DNA of 64,000 nucleotides from Streptomyces sp. SAJ15 (GTDB lineage: Bacteria; Actinomycetota; Actinomycetes; Streptomycetales; Streptomycetaceae), in assembly GCF_007595705.1 (NCBI RefSeq), contig NZ_NISY01000014.1, forward strand, positions 1 to 64,000, written 5' to 3'. Below are positions 58,600 through 64,000 of the stretch, piece after piece. The position numbers and the translations under genes are program-made. The notes beneath the pieces were generated by a model. That model was not told where the DNA came from, did no database searches, and worked only from the letters and a program-made list of their open reading frames with translations. How positions within the stretch are numbered: the stretch's first letter is position 1; each line of letters begins with the position of its first letter.

Positions 58600-59979
58600 T
58601 CTGTGGAACTGACGAACAGTCTGCGCGCGCTCCTCGATCGGCTCTCGCCCGGTGACCGGCTGCCGAGCAGCCGGGAGTTGGTCCAGCAGTACCGGGTCAG
58701 CCCGGTGACCGTGGCGCGCGCGATCGCCGTGCTGGCCGCGGAGGGAGCCGTGGTGACCCGTCCGGGCAGCGGCACCTACGTGGCGCCGCGCGCCCGGCCG
58801 GAGAACGATGTCGTCGACACCGCCTGGCAGACCGTCGCGCTCACCGACCGCGCGGTCGACACCCAGCCGATCGCGGAGACTCCCAGCCCCCTGCCCGAGG
58901 GGGCTATCCGACTGGACGGCGGCTATGTGCACGCGTCGCTGCAGCCGACCCGCGCCCTGAGCGCCGCGCTCGCGCGGGCGGCACGGCGCCCGGACGCCTG
59001 GGACCGCGCCCCGGCCGGCGGCCTGCCGGCGCTGCGGGCGGTGTTCGCCGGAATCGCCGGCGGCGGCGCGACACCGGACGACGTGCTCATCACGGCGGGC
59101 GGACAGAGCGCCCTGTCGATCGCGTTCCGGGCCATCGCCGCGCCGGGTAGCCCGGTCCTGGTGGAGTCACCCGGCTACCCGGGCGCCCTCGCCGCCGCAC
59201 GGGCCGCGGGACTGCGCCCGGTGCCGGTGCCGCTCGACGCCGACGGGCTGCGTCCGGACCTGCTGGCCGACGCGTTCGCGATGACCGGCGCCCGGCTGCT
59301 GTACTGCCAGCCCACCTTCCACAACCCGACCGGCACCGTGCTGGCCCCCGAACGCCGCCGTCAGGTGCTGGACGTGGCCCGGGCCTCGGGCGCCTTCGTG
59401 ATCGAGGACGACTTCGCCCGGCACCTGGGACACGGCGGCCCCGTGCCGCGCCCGCTGATGGCCGACGACCGCGACGGCGCGGTGGTCTACCTGACCTCGC
59501 TCACCAAGCCCGCGGCCCCCAGCCTGCGGATCGGGGCGCTGGTGGCCCGCGGCCCGGTGATGGAACGGATGCGTGCGATCCGGCTGGTCGACGACTTCTT
59601 CGTCTCGCGGCCACTCCAGGAAGCGGCGTTGGAGATGCTCAGCTCCCCCTCGTGGGAGCGGCATGTGCGCACCCTCGGCACGGCGCTGCGGGAGCGGTGC
59701 GGCCGACTGGCCGCCGCGCTGAACCGCGAGATCCCCGGTGCCTCCGTCACCCCGCCCGCGGGCGGGCTGCACCTGTGGCTCCGGCTCCCGGCCGGCTGGG
59801 ACGACTCGGCACTCGTCGACGCCGCCCGGAACCACGGCGTCGCCGTCAGCGCCGGTCTCCGCTACCACGCCACCGAACCCCCCGCGGCACACCTGCGGCT
59901 CTCCTTCGCGGCCACCCCCGACCACGCCGAACTGACCGAGGGCGCGCGCCGCCTGGGGGAGGTACTCCGCGGGCGGTAG
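58582..59979 (+). CDS. MocR/PdxR-type regulator (GntR HTH plus aminotransferase-fold domain)
   Basis: 465 residues. GntR winged helix (residues 8-75: LRALLDRLSPGDRLPSSRELVQQYRVSPVTVARAIAVLAAEGAVVTRPGSGTYVAPRAR), then a fold-type I aminotransferase-like domain (GGLPALRAVFAGIAGG, VESPGYPGALAAARAAGLRPVPV, YCQPTFHNPTGTVL, LTSLTKPAAPSLRIG with Lys309 as PLP Schiff-base lysine). MocR regulators sense PLP or PLP adducts and activate neighbouring PLP-enzyme genes. It is divergent from a class V aminotransferase. Start codons overlap by two bases; a GTG at 58603 is an alternative. Confidence 0.93.
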   Translation: MSDSSTSVELTNSLRALLDRLSPGDRLPSSRELVQQYRVSPVTVARAIAVLAAEGAVVTRPGSGTYVAPRARPENDVVDTAWQTVALTDRAVDTQPIAETPSPLPEGAIRLDGGYVHASLQPTRALSAALARAARRPDAWDRAPAGGLPALRAVFAGIAGGGATPDDVLITAGGQSALSIAFRAIAAPGSPVLVESPGYPGALAAARAAGLRPVPVPLDADGLRPDLLADAFAMTGARLLYCQPTFHNPTGTVLAPERRRQVLDVARASGAFVIEDDFARHLGHGGPVPRPLMADDRDGAVVYLTSLTKPAAPSLRIGALVARGPVMERMRAIRLVDDFFVSRPLQEAALEMLSSPSWERHVRTLGTALRERCGRLAAALNREIPGASVTPPAGGLHLWLRLPAGWDDSALVDAARNHGVAVSAGLRYHATEPPAAHLRLSFAATPDHAELTEGARRLGEVLRGR

Positions 59980-60305
59980 GCGCGCGGCCCCGGGAGCGCG
60001 GCCTGTGACGACCCGTCAACCGACGGCCGGGGCAGGCCGCTCAGGGGGAGTGTCTCAGGCGCGTCGCGCGCCGGTGCGGCGGTTGGCGACGAGGCTGAGT
60101 ATCCGATGGCGAGGAGCGGCCAACCGCCGGTGACCGGGAAGGAGACGACGCACAGCGGGATGCCGAGGGCCACCAGATACCAACCGAGCTGTGCGGGCAG
60201 CCGACCGGTGACACGGGCGACACCAGCGTGCGCCGACGGCCACAAGACCGAGGGGCGCGACGGTGCCTGCTGTCACCGCGGGCACCGTCGCGGTAGGGGC
60301 CCGCC
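59980..60305. other. Intergenic region with a degraded membrane-protein fragment
   Basis: 326 bases between the MocR and NmrA-type genes. The right part of it (60055-60245) encodes a frameshifted membrane fragment on the minus strand, listed separately. The rest shows no gene. Confidence 0.5.
60055..60245 (-). pseudogene. Frameshifted fragment of a small membrane protein
   Basis: One minus-strand frame reads VTGRLPAQLGWYLVALGIPLCVVSFPVTGGWPLLAIGY and then loses sense, while the adjacent frame continues LSLVANRRTGARRA to a stop at 60055. A single-base deletion near 60103 would join them into one polypeptide with two membrane helices. Could be decay or a sequencing error; the family is not recognised. 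Confidence 0.4.
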
Positions 60306-61127
60306 TTAACCCGCGGGCGCCTGGAAGCGGTCCGTGTGGGCGGCCACCCACTGTGCGAACGTGCGCGCCGGGTGGCCGGTCACCCGCTCGACGGTGTCGA
60401 CGACGGTCGTGGCGTCCTCGGTGGGCGTGGCGTACCAGCCGACGACATAGTCGGCGTCCGCCCGGGACACGCCGGTCGCCATCAGCCTGTCCACGGCCTG
60501 TTCGTGGGTGATCGGGACGAGGGTGACATCGCGGCCGATCGCCTGAGACAGGATGGCGATCCGCTCACTCGGGGTCAGCGACTCGGGCCCGGTGAGGTTG
60601 TAGGCACGCCCCGCATGGCCGTCGTCGAGCAGCGCGACCGCCGCCACCTCGCCTATGTCGGCCTCGTGCACGAGGGCGCTGGGAAAGTCGTACGGCTCGC
60701 GCACGACCCCCTCCGTGCGCACCGATTCGGTCCAGGTCAGGGTGTTGGACATGAACTCCTGCGGTTCCAGGCGGGTCCACTCCACGCCCGACTCCGCCAC
60801 GGCCTGCTCGACCGGTCCCACCCAGCCACCCCACACCACGGCGATGCGCCGCACCCCCGCGTCGACCGCCCGCCGCACCAGTTCGGGCCCCACCTCGGCG
60901 AGCCCCGCCGTCACCGTGATGTGCAACCGGCCGACGCCCTTGAGGGCGGCGTCCAACTCCTCCGGCGCGGTGTGTGTGCCGGCCACCAGCTCCACCTCGG
61001 CGGGAAGCCTTCCCGCGGCCGCGGCCGGATTCCGCGTCAGCGCCCGAACGTGCTCTCCTCGGCGAAGCAGCTCCGCCACAACATGCCGGCCGGTGTTCCC
61101 GGTGGCGCCCGTAACCAGTGTCGTCAC
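60306..61127 (-). CDS. NmrA-family NAD(P)-binding oxidoreductase (NAD(P)H:quinone-type)
   Basis: 273 residues. Starts VTTLVTGATGNTGRHVVAELLRRG (TGATGxxG nucleotide motif), with LTRNPAAAAG, GWVGPVEQAVAESGVEWTRLEPQEFMSN, LVHEADIGEVAAVALLDDGHAGRAYNLTGPESLT and GHPARTFAQWVAAHTDRF. SDR-like sensor or reductase, often redox-regulated by HxlR or MerR proteins. GTG start preceded by AAGGA at eight bases; a promoter with -35 TTGACT lies upstream. Confidence 0.9.
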   Translation of the reverse strand: MTTLVTGATGNTGRHVVAELLRRGEHVRALTRNPAAAAGRLPAEVELVAGTHTAPEELDAALKGVGRLHITVTAGLAEVGPELVRRAVDAGVRRIAVVWGGWVGPVEQAVAESGVEWTRLEPQEFMSNTLTWTESVRTEGVVREPYDFPSALVHEADIGEVAAVALLDDGHAGRAYNLTGPESLTPSERIAILSQAIGRDVTLVPITHEQAVDRLMATGVSRADADYVVGWYATPTEDATTVVDTVERVTGHPARTFAQWVAAHTDRFQAPAG

Positions 61128-61154
61128 AGTCGAGTTCCTTTCGTCGCCGACGAC

Positions 61155-61183
61155 GCTAAAAGTTGAACCGCACTTGAAGTCAA
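61155..61183 (-). promoter_or_regulatory. Promoter of the NmrA-type gene
   Basis: On the minus strand TTGACT (61183-61178) and TTTAGC (61160-61155) with a 17-base spacer. Direct repeats TTGAA 11 bases apart on the plus strand overlap it, a possible regulator site. Confidence 0.5.
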
Positions 61184-61290
61184 ACCGTGGGTCGGGGCTC
61201 GGGAAGCGGGCCGCGCAAGGGGCGGCCGTCGACCCATAGGGTGGTCCGCCTGACCATGTTTCGAAGGTGTACGACAGAGGGGTGGCGCGG

Positions 61291-64000
61291 GTGGACCTTC
61301 CGCGCATCGAGTTCAAGGTGCTGGGCCCTGTCGAGGCGGTCGCGGACGGCCGTGTGCTACCGCTCGGTGGGCCCAAGCAGCGGACCCTGCTCGCCACGCT
61401 GATCCTCAACGCCAACGCCGCCGTGTCCGGGGAGCGCCTCTGCGACGCCATCTGGGGAGAGACCCCGCCCGCATCCGCCCAGGCCAACCTCCGCAGCTAC
61501 GTCGCCGGCCTCCGCCGGGCGCTCAACACGGTCGCAGACGAGGGCCGCTTGAGCCTCGGCCACGGCGGCTACCGGCTGCTCGTGCGGCAGGGCGAACTGG
61601 ACGCCCACCGCTTCGAGGAACTCGTCGCCCAGGGCCGCGCCGCGCTGACCGAGGGCGAGCACCGCACCTCCGCCGCCCGACTGCGCGAGGCGCTGGAGCT
61701 GTGGCGCGGCGGCGCCTTCGACCGGGTGACGCACCACGACGCCCTGCGCATCGAGGCCGCCCGCCTGGAGGAGGCGCGGATGGTCGCGTTCGAGGAGTAC
61801 GCCGAGGCGCGCCTCGCGCTCGGGGAGCACCGGGAGGCGACAGGGCTGTTGCGCGAGCAGACCGCCCGGCATCCGTTGCGCGAGTCCCTGTGGGCCAAGC
61901 TGATGCTCGCTCAGTACCGCTGTCGTCGTCCCGGCGACGCGCTCAAGTCGTACGCCCTCGCCCGCGCCGCCCTGCGCGACGAGCTGGGACTCGAACCAGG
62001 GGAGGAGCTCCGCCGACTGCACCGCGCGGTCCTCACCCGCGACCCCGCCCTCGGCGGTCCGCCCGAGCCCGTACACCCCGCGAGACCCGCCGCCGTCTGG
62101 CGGACCGTCGACCAACTCCCTCCCGACATCGCCGACTTCGTCGGCCGTGACCTGCTGACCTCCCGGGCCGCCGCCCTGCTGGAGCCCGCTGCCGACTCCC
62201 CGTCCCCGACAGCTGCCGCCGAACCGCCGCCCCCGGCCGGCCCCGTCGTGGTTCTCACCGGACCGCCCGGCGTCGGCAAGACCACCCTGGCCACCCGCGT
62301 CGCCCATCTGCTGCGGCACACCTTCCCCGACGGCCGGCTGTTCCTCCGCCTGGACGGCGCGCGCGGCCCCCGGCGTACCCCCGGCGAGGTGCTCGCCGAC
62401 CTGCTGACCAGCCTGGGCGTCGCCGGGTCGTCCATACCGGAGGCGACGGTGGACCGGGCCGGGATGTTCCGTTCCCTGCTGGGCGACCGCAAGGTGCTGG
62501 TGCTGCTCGACGACGCGGCGGACGAGGAACAGGTCCGCCCGCTGCTGCCGGGCATCCCCGGCTGCGCGGTCCTGATCACCAGCCGAGCCCGCCCGGACCG
62601 GTTCCACGGCGCGCGGGTCGTCGCCGTCGGACCGCTCGGCGAGGAGGAGGCCCGCACGCTGCTGCGCCGGATCGTGGACGACTGCCCGCGACTCGACGCG
62701 GAACCGGAAGCCGCCGCACGAGTCCTGGCCGCCTGCGCCGGGCTCCCCCTGGCTCTGCGGGTCGCCGCGGCCCGGCTCGCCGGCAGCCCGGACCTGACCC
62801 TCGAACGGCTCGCGGACCGACTCGACGGACCGCGCGACGGGGAGAACGCCGTCGCGGCCTGCCTCGCCGCCGGCTACCGCGGCCTGGCGCCCGCCGCCGC
62901 CCGCGCCTTCCGCGCTCTCGGGATGCTCCCGTCACCGGAGTTCCCGGGCTGGGTACTGTCCGCGCTGCTGGACGCCCCCGAGGCCGACCGCTCGATCGAC
63001 GCGCTGCTCGACGCCCACCTCGTGCAGATCGTCGGCACCGACGTGCAGGGCCGGCCCCGCTACCGCCTGCACGACCTGCTGCACGCCCACGCGGGGCGGC
63101 GCGCCGCGGCAGAGGAGCCCGCGCCCTGGCGGCGCGCGGCGGTCGCCCGCGTCCTCGACGGCTGGCTCTCCCGCATCCGGGCCGCCGCCGACCAGCTCAT
63201 CCGTGGGGTCCCGGTCGACGTCGTACGCGGCGGAACGACCGACCCCGTCGGCTGGCTGGAGGGCGAGCGCGCCGGCCTCGTCACGGCGGCCGAGTGGGCG
63301 GCGGACGCCGGGTACGGGCCGGAGTCGTTCGCCCTGGCCCTCGCCCTGGAGGAGGTCTGCCACCTGCGAAACTGGTGGGACGAGTGGGAGCGCGTGGTCC
63401 GGGCCGAGCACGAGCGGGCCGCGACCGCCGGTGACGCCGTCGCCGTCGCCGTCGCGCAGGGCTCCCTGGCCCGGGCGTCCGCCGTCCGCGGACGGGTGCA
63501 CGAGGCCGCGAACCAGTGGGCGTTCGCCATCGAGCAGCTGGACGAGCTGGGTGAGGCGCACCACGCGGCCCGGCTGCGCACCCACCGCGCCTTCGCCATC
63601 AGCGACCGGGGCATGGCCGAACTCGCCCACGCGGACGCCGCGTCGGCCGCCGCCGCGCTCGACGCCCTCGGCGACCGGCACGGGTGGGTGCTCGCGATGC
63701 GCAGCCTCGGGTACGCGCTCGTCTGCCAGGACCGGCAGGCCGAGGCGATCGAGGCACTGGGGCCGGTCCTGGAGACGGTCGAGCGGCTCGCCCATCCGCT
63801 CGCCCTCGCGGACGTGCTGCAACTGCTGGCCGTCGCGGAGCTCGGACACGGCCGGTTCGGCCGGGCGGCGCGCCATCTGCACCGGGCGCTGGCCGAGTAC
63901 CGGATGGTGCGGCACCGGCCCGGCGAGGCCTATGCGCTGCTGACGCTGGGCCGCATGCACGTGGACCTGGGGCCGGACCAGGCGCCCCGCGCGCTGGCGT
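61291..64000 (+). CDS. AfsR/SARP-type regulator (winged helix-BTAD-NB-ARC-TPR), runs off window
   Basis: At least 903 residues; no stop before the right edge. Residues 5-95 winged helix of the OmpR type (FKVLGPVEAVADGRVLPLGGPKQRTLLATLILNANAAVSGERLCDAIWG), 95-245 the BTAD domain (FEELVAQGRAALTEGEHRTSAARLREALELWRGGAF...), then NB-ARC with Walker A VVVLTGPPGVGKT (about 322-335) and VLVLLDDAADEEQV, and TPRs from about 700. Regulators of this design activate secondary-metabolite clusters. Start uncertain: GTGs at 61267, 61282 and 61291 are in frame, and 61291 has GAGG 11 bases upstream. Confidence 0.88.
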   Translation, partial: MDLPRIEFKVLGPVEAVADGRVLPLGGPKQRTLLATLILNANAAVSGERLCDAIWGETPPASAQANLRSYVAGLRRALNTVADEGRLSLGHGGYRLLVRQGELDAHRFEELVAQGRAALTEGEHRTSAARLREALELWRGGAFDRVTHHDALRIEAARLEEARMVAFEEYAEARLALGEHREATGLLREQTARHPLRESLWAKLMLAQYRCRRPGDALKSYALARAALRDELGLEPGEELRRLHRAVLTRDPALGGPPEPVHPARPAAVWRTVDQLPPDIADFVGRDLLTSRAAALLEPAADSPSPTAAAEPPPPAGPVVVLTGPPGVGKTTLATRVAHLLRHTFPDGRLFLRLDGARGPRRTPGEVLADLLTSLGVAGSSIPEATVDRAGMFRSLLGDRKVLVLLDDAADEEQVRPLLPGIPGCAVLITSRARPDRFHGARVVAVGPLGEEEARTLLRRIVDDCPRLDAEPEAAARVLAACAGLPLALRVAAARLAGSPDLTLERLADRLDGPRDGENAVAACLAAGYRGLAPAAARAFRALGMLPSPEFPGWVLSALLDAPEADRSIDALLDAHLVQIVGTDVQGRPRYRLHDLLHAHAGRRAAAEEPAPWRRAAVARVLDGWLSRIRAAADQLIRGVPVDVVRGGTTDPVGWLEGERAGLVTAAEWAADAGYGPESFALALALEEVCHLRNWWDEWERVVRAEHERAATAGDAVAVAVAQGSLARASAVRGRVHEAANQWAFAIEQLDELGEAHHAARLRTHRAFAISDRGMAELAHADAASAAAALDALGDRHGWVLAMRSLGYALVCQDRQAEAIEALGPVLETVERLAHPLALADVLQLLAVAELGHGRFGRAARHLHRALAEYRMVRHRPGEAYALLTLGRMHVDLGPDQAPRALA

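Overview
The window is chromosomal DNA of a Streptomyces-like actinomycete. GC content is very high with strong third-position GC bias, GTG starts and GTGA/ATGA start-stop overlaps are common, and TTA (bldA-type) codons are rare and confined to a few genes. Gas vesicle genes, SpoIIE-type phosphatases, a LAL regulator, an AfsR/SARP regulator and a transglutaminase zymogen of the Streptomyces mobaraensis type all fit this. No rRNA, tRNA, CRISPR array, transposase or phage gene was recognised.

Layout. 0.1-5.5 kb: a secreted TIM-barrel protein, DUF72, an ATP-dependent DNA ligase (LigC type) divergent from a LigD-type primase-polymerase domain, a 27-residue zinc ribbon and a drug/metabolite-type membrane protein. 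5.6-15 kb: an S41 peptidase, an ABC exporter and a very large LAL (LuxR) regulator with a tandem-repeat-rich leader region. 15-20.6 kb: the most interesting block. A nucleoside-phosphorylase-domain protein, a 119-residue unknown and a STAND/TPR ATPase form a tight three-gene unit. The phosphorylase C-terminus and the ATPase N-terminus carry the same short RHIM-like motif, and both genes contain one TTA codon. This looks like an NLR-type conflict system with motif-based (possibly amyloid) signalling to a nucleotide-degrading effector. 20.7-27.3 kb: SDR, LysR, MFS, CapA-like protein and a surface adhesin-like protein with SpaA/Cna-B domains.

27.5-32.4 kb: small lipoprotein, small Cys/His protein, YncE-like propeller, and a TTA-containing sigma factor translationally coupled to a hybrid IclR-type regulator. 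32.8-36.5 kb: secreted three-repeat protein, 3Fe-4S ferredoxin, macrodomain protein, TTA-containing transglutaminase zymogen and a second secreted protein. 36.7-40.6 kb: GAF-SpoIIE phosphatase, a CGNR regulator divergent from a metallo-beta-lactamase-fold protein over a palindromic operator, a 5'-truncated nucleotidyltransferase pseudogene and a small leaderless ORF. 40.7-47.3 kb: a gas vesicle cluster (gvpO-A-F-G-J-L-S-K) with two divergent, extremely charged accessory genes. 47.3-51.6 kb: a rifamycin-resistance operon (rgt-helR) behind a rifamycin-associated element. 51.7-64 kb: FMN alpha-hydroxyacid oxidase, a possible ADP-ribosyltransferase-like/HEAT protein coupled to a 2H phosphoesterase, UspA, an MFS/class V aminotransferase pair divergent from a MocR regulator with overlapping start codons, an NmrA-type oxidoreductase, and an AfsR/SARP regulator that runs off the right edge.

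Many genes appear leaderless, with a TAnnnT-like -10 hexamer 6-7 bases before the start codon. All functional names are from reading translations by eye. No database search was possible.
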